Part shown: positions 39,485 through 48,750 of the stretch, piece by piece
Position numbering within the stretch: position 1 is the first letter of the stretch
Layout: the number at the start of each line of letters is the position of its first letter
Assembly (NCBI GenBank): GCA_045629005.1
Contig: JAZQQJ010000023.1
Span: 1 to 53,683, forward strand
Direction: 5' to 3'
Length of the DNA: 53,683 nt
Source: RGIG3528 sp045629005
Lineage (GTDB): Bacteria; Bacillota; Clostridia; Lachnospirales; Lachnospiraceae
Notes under the pieces: generated by a model
The model's database searches: none
The model's input: only the letters and a program-made list of their open reading frames with translations
What the model was told of the DNA's origin: nothing
Translations under genes and position numbers: made by a program

Positions 39485-41356
39485 TTACTGCTCATTTATT
39501 ACTGCGAGGCTGTATACCTCCCAGGCTGTCTGTGCTTCGCACTGAAGTGTTGCGCCCCATGTGGACTTGTCTTCGCCGCATACTGCCGCAATCTGCTCAT
39601 ATGTTACATATGCGTAGCCGTCCTTAATAACAGCTTCGCCCTGAGCACATCTTGACCAACCTGCTGCTGCCGCAGGCATTACGATCCACATTGTGTTGTC
39701 TTCGCTTGCGAACTCAATTCTTACAGCAGAACCGGGCACAAGGGCATCAATGATTTCCTGAGGCATATCAAAACCTGCCTGGCCCCAGCCGCCTGCGCTT
39801 GTTACGAAATCAGGGAACTCGGTTACTGTGTTTGCTGCAGGAACCTTGGCAAGTTTACCTACCTTAAGTCCGTATACTTCCCAAGCTGTCTGTGCTTCAC
39901 ACTGAAGTGTTGCACCCCATGCAGACTTGTCTTCGCCGCATACTGCAGCTATCTGTTCGTATGTGACATAAGCCTTGCCGTTTTCGCATAAAGCTTCGCC
40001 CTGTGCAACTCTTGACCAGCCTACTGTTGCTGCAGGCATTACGATCCACATTGAACCATCTTCGGATGCATAATCGATTTCAATAACAGAACCGGGTACG
40101 AGTGCATCAATGATTTCCTGAGGCATGTCGAAACCGTTCTGTCCCCAGCCGCCTGCGCTTGTTACAAAATCAGGGAATACAACCGCATTCTGAAGAGCAA
40201 TCTGATCGGCCTTCATACCAACCTTAACGCTGTATACTTCCCATGCTGTCTGTGCTTCGCACTGAAGTGTTGCGCCCCATGTGGACTTGTCTTCGCCGCA
40301 TACTGCTGCAATCTGTTCATATGTAACCTGTGCTATTGACTTGCCGCCGTTAATGTAAGCCTGGCCCTGAGCCACTCTTGACCAGCCTATCGTTGCTGCC
40401 GGCATAACAATCCACATGGTTCCGTCTTCAGATGAATATTCGATTTCAATTACAGAACCGGGTACAAGTGCATCAACGAATTCCTGAGGCATGTCGAAAC
40501 CATTCTGACCCCAACCGCCTGCGCTTGTTACGAAGCCTTCAAAATTTACGGGATTCTTTACCGCATAAAGGTTTGCTCTGTCGGTTGTGCTCGGAGCAAA
40601 GCTCTCGGGGCCAACGAAAGCAACCTTTGTATCAGCTGCGATTGTGTTACCGTTCTTGTCAAGGAATGCAATGTCATCAATATAGAAGATTGCATTTTCT
40701 CCATCTTCAATATACTTAGCGTTTGACTCCAAAGAAATCATGAAGATGTTATTGTCGGTTGTGAACGCCTGACCTTCGGGAACAGTAAAGGTACAAACCT
40801 TCGCTCCTTTATTCTTCAAATATACGGACCAGTCCTGAGATTCCGCTGTAAGGTCTGCGCCGAACCATCCGGTAAGCTTACCTGAAGAAGCATTGAATTC
40901 ACCATTAAGGTCTGTTCCGCAAAGAGTTACATCAATAGAAGCGATGTCCTTAACCTTCTCGCCGAGAAGTGCTGTTACGTCAAATGCAACGTATGAATAA
41001 AGATTTGCTTTTGCGTTTGAAACCTTTAATGCCTTGCTGCCGTTAAAATCAGCGATTTCGATTGTGGATGCATCAGACTTTCCGGAGCCCTCATAAAGAG
41101 CAACGAAGCTCATGCTTCCGTCTTCAAAATCGATACTGGGTGTTTTCTTAACCTCTACAACAGGTGCCTGTGTGGGTGTGGGTGTTGCCGTTACATCCAC
41201 TGCACCGGGTGTAGGTGTTGCCGTTACCGAGCTTGCCACTCCGCCGGGAGTAGGTGTTGCCGTAACTGTTGCATTTCCGCCGCCAACGCCGCAGGCTGCC
41301 GTTGAAACAACCATAGCGAAAGCGAGGATGCTTACTAATGCTTTTGCTTTTTTCAC
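39485..41356 (-). CDS. Surface lipoprotein with three ~110-residue carbohydrate-binding-like repeats
   Basis: 623 residues. Signal peptide with lipobox STAAC (Cys22), then a VTATPTPG-type linker repeated three times (about 28-70). One beta-rich domain with CBM features follows (about 72-260; WFGADLTAESQDWSVYL, IFYIDDIAFLD). Three near-identical repeats start at about 272, 394 and 514. Each begins FVTSAGGWGQNGFDMPQ, continues MWIVMPAA and GWSR.AQG, and ends YEQIAAVCGEDKS with WGATLQCEAQTAWEVY. Many conserved Trp and a pair of Cys per repeat suggest glycan binding. Start is the GTG at 41356, eight bases after AGGAGG. No catalytic residues recognisable. Probably concentrates polysaccharide at the cell surface for the transporter. 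Confidence 0.8.
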   Translation of the reverse strand: MKKAKALVSILAFAMVVSTAACGVGGGNATVTATPTPGGVASSVTATPTPGAVDVTATPTPTQAPVVEVKKTPSIDFEDGSMSFVALYEGSGKSDASTIEIADFNGSKALKVSNAKANLYSYVAFDVTALLGEKVKDIASIDVTLCGTDLNGEFNASSGKLTGWFGADLTAESQDWSVYLKNKGAKVCTFTVPEGQAFTTDNNIFMISLESNAKYIEDGENAIFYIDDIAFLDKNGNTIAADTKVAFVGPESFAPSTTDRANLYAVKNPVNFEGFVTSAGGWGQNGFDMPQEFVDALVPGSVIEIEYSSEDGTMWIVMPAATIGWSRVAQGQAYINGGKSIAQVTYEQIAAVCGEDKSTWGATLQCEAQTAWEVYSVKVGMKADQIALQNAVVFPDFVTSAGGWGQNGFDMPQEIIDALVPGSVIEIDYASEDGSMWIVMPAATVGWSRVAQGEALCENGKAYVTYEQIAAVCGEDKSAWGATLQCEAQTAWEVYGLKVGKLAKVPAANTVTEFPDFVTSAGGWGQAGFDMPQEIIDALVPGSAVRIEFASEDNTMWIVMPAAAAGWSRCAQGEAVIKDGYAYVTYEQIAAVCGEDKSTWGATLQCEAQTAWEVYSLAVINEQ

Positions 41357-41382
41357 TTTTTTGTCCTCCTGTTTTTCTCCTC

Positions 41383-41463
41383 TCACCTTCACAGGTGAAA
41401 ATCGTTTGACGTTCTTTGTAAACCCTTTTGGTTTACCCGGGACATTCGGTAATCACAGATTAC
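41383..41463 (-). promoter_or_regulatory. Three successive hairpins between permease and repeat-lipoprotein genes
   Basis: TCACCT/AGGTGA (41383-41398), GTAAACC/GGTTTAC (41418-41436) and GTAATC/GATTAC (41449-41463), each a small perfect stem, in a 110-bp gap inside a cluster where most gaps are under 25 bp. No T-run, so not a terminator. They may block 3'-end decay or mark an RNA-processing site so the downstream lipoprotein genes are expressed more. Confidence 0.5.
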
Positions 41464-41467
41464 TTAC

Positions 41468-42418
41468 TTATCCTACTATACCGCTTCTTTCCACACCTTC
41501 AATAAACTGTTTCTGAAGTAAAAGATAAATAATCAGAATCGGGAGTATCATTAGAACAATTCCTGCGTCAAGATAAAGCTCCTGAATGGGAAGATCCAGA
41601 ATCTTATCAAGATTCGCAATGGTCGCCTGCAACGTGGAAACCTTTTTACTGATGACAATGTCCGGGCTGATCTGAAACAGATTTGCATAGAAAGTGTCAT
41701 TAAACTGCCATACGAGCGAAAACACAGTAACTGTTATTACCGATGGCATTGCATTCGGAAGCATGATTCTGAAGTACGTGTACCATGCACCGCACCCGTC
41801 AACAAGAGCTGCTTCCTCAATTTCCTTGGGCAGACCTCTGAAGAACTGGTTAAAGATGTAGATGTACAGTCCGGACTTCAGACCGCATCCGAGGAAAGAC
41901 ATCAGAAACATGGGAAGCGGTGTACCCATGAAGGTGATATAATCCCCGGTGAAACGGGTTGCCAGTCCGAATGGATCAAACTGCCTGAATGTCATATACA
42001 GCGGAAGCATGATTACATGAGTGGGTATCACAATCATGATGACCACGCATCCGAACAGTATCTTTTTAAACGGAAAATCAAACCTGGCAAATCCATAACC
42101 GACCATCGAGCATATAAACAGCTGTACAATCGTAATCGATGCCGTATAGACAAGGTCCTTTCCCATAGTCTTGAAGTAATCAAGACGTTCAAGTACAAGC
42201 TTGTACTTTTCAAATGTCGGAGCTTTCGGAATTACAAACATCATAGGGTCATAGGCATCTCTGTCCGATGAAACGGAATTGACAATCATGCCGATAACCG
42301 GTGCCAGAATGACGTAGGAAACACCGACGATAATTAAAAACCAAAGAATACCAACCGCTGCCTTCTTAACCTTATTCAAGAAAGCATTTCTTCTGTAGGA
42401 GTCTTTTAAAAATTCCAT
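41468..42418 (-). CDS. Carbohydrate ABC transporter permease (MalG/LacG type)
   Basis: 316 residues, six helices expected. It has an N-terminal helix (about 20-45) and the MalG-type MIVNSVSSDRDAYDPMMFVIPKAPTFEKY periplasmic-side segment. The ATPase-contact EAA loop reads EEAALVDGCGAWYTYFRIMLPNAMPS. The C-terminus QKQFIEGVERSGIVG is close to the typical QRYFVKGLTAGAVKG end of this class. Pairs with the permease gene just upstream. No ATPase gene is in the cluster; such importers commonly share one MsmX/MsmK-like ATPase. Confidence 0.9.
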   Translation of the reverse strand: MEFLKDSYRRNAFLNKVKKAAVGILWFLIIVGVSYVILAPVIGMIVNSVSSDRDAYDPMMFVIPKAPTFEKYKLVLERLDYFKTMGKDLVYTASITIVQLFICSMVGYGFARFDFPFKKILFGCVVIMIVIPTHVIMLPLYMTFRQFDPFGLATRFTGDYITFMGTPLPMFLMSFLGCGLKSGLYIYIFNQFFRGLPKEIEEAALVDGCGAWYTYFRIMLPNAMPSVITVTVFSLVWQFNDTFYANLFQISPDIVISKKVSTLQATIANLDKILDLPIQELYLDAGIVLMILPILIIYLLLQKQFIEGVERSGIVG

Positions 42419-42433
42419 ATCCGCTTCCTTTCA

Positions 42434-43348
42434 TCAGGTGTAATAGAATGTTCTCTTCTGAATAATTGCCACAATCGTCACAAGAATAATGCACGTTACC
42501 AGCGTCGACACTATGGAGAAAACCGAACTCAATCCATAGTTAAACTCACTGAAGCACGTTGTATATGCCAGTTCGATAACTTCGCTTTCCGCAAATCGTT
42601 CAACAATTGTGTAAACCACATTTGTAATTATGTGGGGCATTACCATCGGGAAGGTAACCTTCCAGAAGGTTTCATATCCCGTTGCGCCTTCGATTTTGGC
42701 AACCTCATACATGGATCCCGGTATCGACTGGAGTGCTGCAATAAATATAATAAGCTGCACTCCACTCGCCGAGATGATATCGTTGATTCGCGATACCGCA
42801 TTTGATATGTATGTCAAAATCTTTACAGGCAGTCCGAACTGTACAAGCAGGTCCACGATGTAATCCACATCGAAGGAAAGCTGTGCGCCCGCAGATGCAA
42901 CTTCTGCAGCTTGTGCCGCAATACCGCCATTCATCATTTTCTCCGAAAGAGCCAGCGCGTCTACAATGGCGTCTGCCCCGAGTATAACCGGGAGGAAGAA
43001 AATTGCTCTCACAAGGCCTCTTCCTTTAAACTTCTTGTTTAAAAGAATCGCCATAAACAGACTGAAGAAAATTATAAGCGGTACATCCACAAGCATATTT
43101 GTAATCGAGGAAACAAGATACTGCTTAAAATAACCATGTCCAAAGAATGCATATTTAAAATTCTCCAGACCGACAAACTTAAGTTCATAGCTTGTCACGC
43201 CCATCGTAAGCTCTGAAAGCGAGAATTTACCTGTCATCCATATGGATCTCAGATACAGGAGTAAAAAACCTATGAACCATGGGAGAATGAACATATATCC
43301 CGTAAGGGCCCTTTTAACGTGAAGGGACATTTTCTTTTTCTTTTTCAT
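42434..43348 (-). CDS. Carbohydrate ABC transporter permease (MalF/LacF type)
   Basis: 304 residues, six helices. It opens with KKKKKMSLHVKRALTGYMFILPWF, the usual basic start and first helix of these LacF-type permeases. The EAA loop reads YEVAKIEGATGYETFWKVTFPMVMP. An Ala-rich extracytoplasmic stretch lies near residues 140-160 (GGIAAQAAEVASAGAQ). Its ATG overlaps the stop of the DUF5696 gene (ATGA), so they are translationally coupled. Partner of the permease at 41468. Confidence 0.9.
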   Translation of the reverse strand: MKKKKKMSLHVKRALTGYMFILPWFIGFLLLYLRSIWMTGKFSLSELTMGVTSYELKFVGLENFKYAFFGHGYFKQYLVSSITNMLVDVPLIIFFSLFMAILLNKKFKGRGLVRAIFFLPVILGADAIVDALALSEKMMNGGIAAQAAEVASAGAQLSFDVDYIVDLLVQFGLPVKILTYISNAVSRINDIISASGVQLIIFIAALQSIPGSMYEVAKIEGATGYETFWKVTFPMVMPHIITNVVYTIVERFAESEVIELAYTTCFSEFNYGLSSVFSIVSTLVTCIILVTIVAIIQKRTFYYT

Positions 43349-45696
43349 CGCGCACCCTCCACCTTATAGCTTTCAGCTTCTACGGTGATGCCTTCAAAGG
43401 TTTCGGGCTCATCACCATAGTTAATATATATGCAGACACCGTTGTCATATGTTATCTTTCGGAGGTTGTCCGAAAGCAACTCATGATTGACAATATATGC
43501 ATCCGTAACGTCTTTAAGCGCATCATTGACAAACTTATAGCTTTCGACCGCTTCCTGCTTCCATACATCAAAAGTCGTGCAATAATATCTGTTCAATGCC
43601 GTATCCTTCAAAAGGCCCGAACTCTCCCACGTAAAAACATAGTGAGGAGCCGCCCCTGCTTCGATAAGCTTAAGAAGCGTGGGAGTGATATCCTTTGCAT
43701 CGTCGTAGTTCAAAAGGTTTGAAGAATAATCGATGGAACCATGAATAATCATGGAATACAAGGGAATACGCTCATCAATAATGTAGTAGTTGTTGTCTTC
43801 CAAAGGAGCATTCAGTATGTCGTCCGCAACATTAAATGCGAAATCATTCGCCTCATTTACCATGATTCTCTTTCCGGTTGACTCAAGTTTGTTAAGTCCG
43901 GCATTGACAACATCCAGTGCCTCTTCTCTTGATATGACATTCGTTCTTCGTTTATCCGAAGCGAAATAGTTTCCCAAATCTCTCAATGATATTCCGTCTA
44001 TACCGCAGCGTTCCGATTTGTCTGCAAATTTATCGATATATCTTAAAAGGAATTTGGGGCTTACAATGTCAAACATATTCTCGTGGTAGCCAAGGCCTGT
44101 TGTATTTCGGAGAGTTGTGGGATTCACAAGACCAAAACCGGCCACATAACCTGCTCCGTAATATCTGCTTGCTTCTTCCTTATACTTGAAGTTCGAGGAA
44201 TAGCTTGCTTTTGTGAAAGCAACATCTCCGTACAGAACTCCGTTAAGCGAAGAAAGAGTATTTTTCAGTTTTTCAAGGCCCTTCTTTCCTCCAAGCTTAA
44301 GATTGACTTTTATGCGATTAGGCATGTCATGGTTATAACCGTCGTTAAACCATCCCTGAAGGTTCATTACCTGACGCCCGATTCCAAGCGATGCCAGTTC
44401 TTTCGCAATCTCTTCCGCCTCTTCAAAAGTCGTCATTGCGAGCAGTCCGTCTGTCTGAACGCCCAAAACATGTGCCGTTTCTCTTGTTCCCGAAATGATA
44501 TCGTAGTAAAAAGGAACAGCTTCCGCTTTGTCGTTTCTTGTAAGTACTCCTTCGTTTACAAGCTTTTCACGATAATAATTTGCGATTCCCGAATACCCTT
44601 TATTTTCTTCGGTGAGGAACGTATATCGAACCGTAATATTTACGTCGTATATATCCTCTTCCATTACGAACACGTCGGAGGAAGATGAACCGAACATCTT
44701 AAGATTGTCATTGTTTCTCAGTACAAAGGTTGAATATGCGTAGTTGTAATCGTTGTACTGCCCTGAAACTCCGGCCGTCAGACTCGCTATGCTTGCTCCG
44801 TCTTCCACGTTCACGAGAATACTTCTGTTCTCTCTGCATATGCCATACAGAGCAAGTCTCACGGGCGTAACGTTTTCGGTTGTCGTATAGTTCGAAACGA
44901 GCGGATCAAGGTCGTAGTAGTACTGTGAGTACATAGGATACTTTGTTTTTCCGTTGTTAAAACGAATCAGTGATCCCGAACCGTTTGGCAAAACAAGATA
45001 TCCTTCTTCAGATTTGTGTGCTGCTCCGAAGTACTGGAGAAGCTGTATTCTGTACACTGCTCCCGCGCCATCCTCTTTAATATGGTCCGTGGGAACATTC
45101 ACAACGATTGAATCACCGTCGAGTCTGTATTCCAATGGAATTTCAAAGTATATTGCAGCTTCGTTTTCAGGCTGGTAATCACCGATGGTGTAGAGGTATC
45201 TCACACCGTTTTCAATGCTTTCAACCTTCAAAAGCCCTTTTTCCACGCAACCGCTGAAGGAATCATAGGAGCCCGTGGTAACATTTGCGTTGTAATATCC
45301 AAGCTGAAAAGCCGATTTCAGAAATCCTTTGTTTTTCTTGTTTGCTTTTTCGTCCTCGTCGGCATTAAGCGGATTGGAATATGTAATCGCACCGTCACGC
45401 TTGTCATAAACAGCGACATAACCGCTTGAAGTCTGTGTGTAAAGCTTCAGAAATTCATTTTCGGCAACAAGCTCAAAACCGGGCACCTTGCAATCCGTAT
45501 CGGCAATCGACTCAAAGCTTCTGCCTTCCTCGTATGAATAGTCCGAAAGGTACTTCCTGTATCCGTTAAAGAAGGTATATCTGACAAGGTAGTAAGCCAC
45601 AAACACCGCTGCCGCCAAAACAACCGCAGCCGCAAGTGCGATGATAATCTTCTTCTTTTTTGACATCGGAAGCTTTTCTTTATTACTCTTTCTCAT
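43345..45696 (-). CDS. DUF5696-family membrane-anchored protein, GH-like
   Basis: 783 residues. A basic N-terminus and one helix (about 17-38) suggest an anchor with the bulk outside. The rest resembles DUF5696 proteins: GFELVAENEFLKLYTQ with GYVAVYDKRDGAITYSNP near residues 70-110, a long beta-rich region (IVVNVPTDHI, VLPNGSGSLI), then a barrel-like half starting about 400 (GIANYYREKLVNEGVL, LQGWFNDGYNHDMPNRI, YHENMFDIVSPKFL, GIDGISLRDLGNYFASD, VNEANDFAFNVADD). The second half looks like a glycosidase-like TIM barrel, but I cannot assign catalytic acids. AGGAGG precedes the ATG. It is flanked by Yip1 and a permease it overlaps, so a role in transport or glycan sensing is likely. Confidence 0.78.
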   Translation of the reverse strand: MRKSNKEKLPMSKKKKIIIALAAAVVLAAAVFVAYYLVRYTFFNGYRKYLSDYSYEEGRSFESIADTDCKVPGFELVAENEFLKLYTQTSSGYVAVYDKRDGAITYSNPLNADEDEKANKKNKGFLKSAFQLGYYNANVTTGSYDSFSGCVEKGLLKVESIENGVRYLYTIGDYQPENEAAIYFEIPLEYRLDGDSIVVNVPTDHIKEDGAGAVYRIQLLQYFGAAHKSEEGYLVLPNGSGSLIRFNNGKTKYPMYSQYYYDLDPLVSNYTTTENVTPVRLALYGICRENRSILVNVEDGASIASLTAGVSGQYNDYNYAYSTFVLRNNDNLKMFGSSSSDVFVMEEDIYDVNITVRYTFLTEENKGYSGIANYYREKLVNEGVLTRNDKAEAVPFYYDIISGTRETAHVLGVQTDGLLAMTTFEEAEEIAKELASLGIGRQVMNLQGWFNDGYNHDMPNRIKVNLKLGGKKGLEKLKNTLSSLNGVLYGDVAFTKASYSSNFKYKEEASRYYGAGYVAGFGLVNPTTLRNTTGLGYHENMFDIVSPKFLLRYIDKFADKSERCGIDGISLRDLGNYFASDKRRTNVISREEALDVVNAGLNKLESTGKRIMVNEANDFAFNVADDILNAPLEDNNYYIIDERIPLYSMIIHGSIDYSSNLLNYDDAKDITPTLLKLIEAGAAPHYVFTWESSGLLKDTALNRYYCTTFDVWKQEAVESYKFVNDALKDVTDAYIVNHELLSDNLRKITYDNGVCIYINYGDEPETFEGITVEAESYKVEGAR

Positions 45697-45706
45697 CTTC
45701 AGCCTC

Positions 45707-46339
45707 CTATGCCTTGAATATTATTTCCTGATATATGCTGCGGAAGAAATTGAAAACAGCACCAAGAAGATTACTTAAAAGCAACAGTAAAAACAGTATT
45801 ACCAAAAGAGCAAGCAACGTAAGAAAAACAGTAATCAGCGTTTTTCCGAGAGAGTAGTTATGAATCTGCATAATACCCATCAGTATGAGAATCAGACCGT
45901 AAGCAATGCCTATACCCATAACAAGCGTGTAAAACACCTGTTCTCCGTCGGCAACGAAATGGCTTATTATCGTTGCAAGATTAATGGCAACAGTCATCGG
46001 GAATGTACCGTAGCCTACTGCTATGGCAATGTCCTTAAGTCTTCCCTCACCGTTCATAAGACAGGTTACGGACCAGTTTGATATGCAAATGAGAAGGAAA
46101 CAGGCAAGTACACCGATAAGCTCATACAGCGAATCAACCATTCTTATATCCGTAGTGTTTATTACGAAGCCGGAGTAGAGCCTGTTGATTGTGAACGTAA
46201 GTGAAAACAGGATTACAAGAATAATGGAAAGCAAAACACTTCCGCGTTCCTGATGCCTGATCCAATAAAAGCCGTCCATGGGATGGGACATAGTGTAGAA
46301 GAAATATTTAATTTTTTCGCCGAAGCTTTTATTTATCAT
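45707..46339 (-). CDS. Yip1-family membrane protein
   Basis: 210 residues with five predicted helices, a Yip1 feature. The start GEKIKYFFYTMSHPMDGFYWIRHQERGSVLLSIIL has the family's amphipathic MxxPxxGFxxI opening. VTCLMNGEGRLKDIAIAVGYGTFPM carries the conserved GxGxxxD/A-type loop, and the last segment is Leu-rich. Its ATG overlaps the NHL-gene stop by 11 bases, and DUF5696 follows 10 bp later. Bacterial Yip1 proteins have no settled function; the tight coupling suggests a complex with both neighbours. Confidence 0.82.
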   Translation of the reverse strand: MINKSFGEKIKYFFYTMSHPMDGFYWIRHQERGSVLLSIILVILFSLTFTINRLYSGFVINTTDIRMVDSLYELIGVLACFLLICISNWSVTCLMNGEGRLKDIAIAVGYGTFPMTVAINLATIISHFVADGEQVFYTLVMGIGIAYGLILILMGIMQIHNYSLGKTLITVFLTLLALLVILFLLLLLSNLLGAVFNFFRSIYQEIIFKA

Positions 46340-47831
46340 CTTCCTCTGCTCCCTTTCCCTTTTTTCGTACTTTTTTGAATATGTATGCTCCTACAACGAT
46401 GACCAGAGCAGCTGTCAGGACATAGCCGATATATTTGACAAGAATCATGTTTCTGTAGCGCTTAAAGGCTATGGAGTAGTAATTCTTGTTTTCACCAAGT
46501 TCCAGATATTTCATGGACTTGTCGTATTCACCGGCTGAAAGGTATGCCTTTCCTATTCCGATGTTTGCAAGCTCATTGTCTTCGTCAAGTTCAAGCACTC
46601 TCTGCCAAAGACCGACGGCTTCCTTTTCATCACCGTCATAACGAAGAGCCACGGCCTCGTTTATAAGACTGCCGTATTCCGTAACGTCAAAAACGTTAAT
46701 CTGGGCTCTTGTGGCATCCAGCACTAGGATTCTTTCTTCATCCGATTCGATTGCAACCGGAAGCTGGAAAGTGCCTTCCTGGGTTCCGAGGCCTCCGAAA
46801 ATGTACAGGAGATTGCCCTCATGGTCGTAAGTAAAAATACGGCCTCTTTTTTTATCCAGGCAGGAGTAAATGCCGTCCCCACGGTAAACAACATCCGTGA
46901 ACTGCGAAGGTCCGGCATAATCCGTACTTCCGTCTGTCTGAAGGTCTCCGCCGAGGTTTTCGTTTTCACCTTTCTTGATTACGTCCACTCCGGAAGGATT
47001 CAGCCTTCTTACGCCGAGCTTTCCTTCACCGTCTATGTTTGTCGCATAAACAAATCCGTCGGGATCAATGTCCATTCCCGTAAATTCCGTGGGAATGAAA
47101 AGCTGCTGATTCGAACGTTCTTCCTTCGTAGCTATTCGTCTCCAGAACTTATCCCACGCGGAAATCTTGACGTTAATCGTTCCGAAGAAAGTTGAAAATT
47201 CACCGGTCGCCTCAAAAACCATGATTCCTTCGAACATGTTCTTTGCGATGCAATACACTCTGTCCGCATAGTCCACCGTGATTTTCATAGGGTTGAAGAC
47301 AAAGGTTTTATCAAGGCTTCTTGAGGTCGGATTATCAATAATCATAAAAAGCGAATCATCCGTGTTGTTAAGTACAACCACACGCTTGTTCTGTGTATCC
47401 GCAACATACAGACGATTGTTCGCCGAGACACAAACTCCGTAAGGTCCCTTAAATGAATCTTCTTTTCCGTTGTTATCGAAGTGGTCGATAATCTTCACGA
47501 CGTTCTTGAGTTTCTTATCCAAAACGACAATTCTGTTGTTTCCCGTGTCGCATATGTATAAGTTACCTTCACTGTCCTTGCAGAAGTCCTGAGGCGTTAC
47601 AAAGCTTCCGACCGGTTCGCCGTTAAAGGTGAGATTATTTCCTTCGATTATGCGCTGCACCGTGTAAGGTGCCGGGGTGTAGTGAATGTAACCCCAGTAA
47701 TCATAGTTGTAGGAATCGTAAGGCTGTGTTGAAACGGCCTTGACACATATGTTTCCGAAAGAACCAAGAAGCATCATGACCGTTAACATCATGACCGTCA
47801 TCCTGAGAGGAGTTTTTTTATTTATGTTCAT
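46329..47831 (-). CDS. Membrane-anchored NHL beta-propeller with TPR and C-terminal helix
   Basis: 500 residues. A signal peptide or N-terminal helix (about 10-32) is followed by an NHL propeller (about 75-385), with FVTPQDFCKDSEGNLYICDTGNNRIVVLD, GPYGVCVSANNRLYVADTQNKRVVVL and GGLGTQEGTFQLPVAIESDEERILVLDA blades. Then come two TPR-like helices pairs (about 390-450; EAVGLWQRVLELDEDNELANIGIGKAYLSAGEYDKSMKYL split over two repeats), a transmembrane helix (about 465-488) and a short basic and acidic cytoplasmic tail (KKVRKKGKGAEEDDK). An extracellular binding or scaffold part with the tail inside is expected. First of the NHL-Yip1-DUF5696 block. GAGGG precedes the ATG. Confidence 0.82.
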   Translation of the reverse strand: MNINKKTPLRMTVMMLTVMMLLGSFGNICVKAVSTQPYDSYNYDYWGYIHYTPAPYTVQRIIEGNNLTFNGEPVGSFVTPQDFCKDSEGNLYICDTGNNRIVVLDKKLKNVVKIIDHFDNNGKEDSFKGPYGVCVSANNRLYVADTQNKRVVVLNNTDDSLFMIIDNPTSRSLDKTFVFNPMKITVDYADRVYCIAKNMFEGIMVFEATGEFSTFFGTINVKISAWDKFWRRIATKEERSNQQLFIPTEFTGMDIDPDGFVYATNIDGEGKLGVRRLNPSGVDVIKKGENENLGGDLQTDGSTDYAGPSQFTDVVYRGDGIYSCLDKKRGRIFTYDHEGNLLYIFGGLGTQEGTFQLPVAIESDEERILVLDATRAQINVFDVTEYGSLINEAVALRYDGDEKEAVGLWQRVLELDEDNELANIGIGKAYLSAGEYDKSMKYLELGENKNYYSIAFKRYRNMILVKYIGYVLTAALVIVVGAYIFKKVRKKGKGAEEDDK

Positions 47832-47844
47832 TTTTCCCTCCTCA

Positions 47845-48750
47845 TCAGTCTTTCATACCTGAAGTTGTCATCGTTTCAAGAATGTTACGTTGGCAAATCA
47901 GGAAGAAAATAATCGGTACGGCAGCAATAATGAATGTAACCGCTGCTCCCGCGCCCGCTCTTGCGGCACCGCCTGCCGCAATTTGCTGAAGGCTGTACTG
48001 CAAGGGTTTCAGCTGTTCATCCCTGAGGAATGTCGAGCCTGTGTTGCCCCACATCTGCTGGAACTGGAATATAGCCAAAGTAAGCCATGCCGGTTTAACG
48101 TTCGGCATCATTATGGACCAGTAAATCCGCCACTCTCCGGCACCGTCAAGTCTTGCGGATTCCATAAGTGAATCCGGAATCTGCTCCATGAACTGCTTCA
48201 TAAGGTAAAGACCCATACCGAAGGAACAAGCCGGAAGGATGAGCGCCCAATACGTGTTATTGATGTGCAGCCACGAAATAATCATGTACTGCGGTGTCTG
48301 AGTAACCTGCCATGAAAACATCATGGACATTACTACGAAAGAAAAGAGAAGCTTTTTCCCGGGGAAATCATGCTTTGCAAGGGGATAAGCCGCAAGGCTG
48401 GCAATAATAACATGTCCGACCATGCCACCGCCCGTGATTATGATTGTGTTAAGGATGTATCTCGCAAAAGGAACCCATGAATCATTTACAAGCACAAACA
48501 AATCCGAAAAGTTTTCAAGAGTTGGGTTCCTGACGAAAATCTTGGGCGGGAACTGAAAGAGTTCGTCAAGCGGTTTCAGACAGTTGTTTATGATCATTAC
48601 AAGAGGCATCGCCATTGCAACACCGCATATCGCCATTAATGTAAACAGAATGGCATTTCCGGCTGTTGAACGGTTAAGCTTCTTTTCTTTTCTCGGGAAA
48701 ATACCAAGTATTTTTCCATGTTTTTTCTTTTTGATTATGTATTCAGCCAT
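47845..48750 (-). CDS. Carbohydrate ABC transporter permease, second set (MalG type)
   Basis: 301 residues, six helices after a strongly basic start (IIKKKKHGKILGIFPRKEKK). Landmarks: VMIINNCLKPLDELFQFPPKIFVRNPTLENF split around the first loop, the EAA loop ESARLDGAGEWRIYWSIMMPNVKP, and the C-terminus CQRNILETMTTSGMKD. Directly abuts the previous permease gene with no spacer. With it, forms a second permease pair distinct in sequence from the one at 41468-43348. Confidence 0.9.
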   Translation of the reverse strand: MAEYIIKKKKHGKILGIFPRKEKKLNRSTAGNAILFTLMAICGVAMAMPLVMIINNCLKPLDELFQFPPKIFVRNPTLENFSDLFVLVNDSWVPFARYILNTIIITGGGMVGHVIIASLAAYPLAKHDFPGKKLLFSFVVMSMMFSWQVTQTPQYMIISWLHINNTYWALILPACSFGMGLYLMKQFMEQIPDSLMESARLDGAGEWRIYWSIMMPNVKPAWLTLAIFQFQQMWGNTGSTFLRDEQLKPLQYSLQQIAAGGAARAGAGAAVTFIIAAVPIIFFLICQRNILETMTTSGMKD

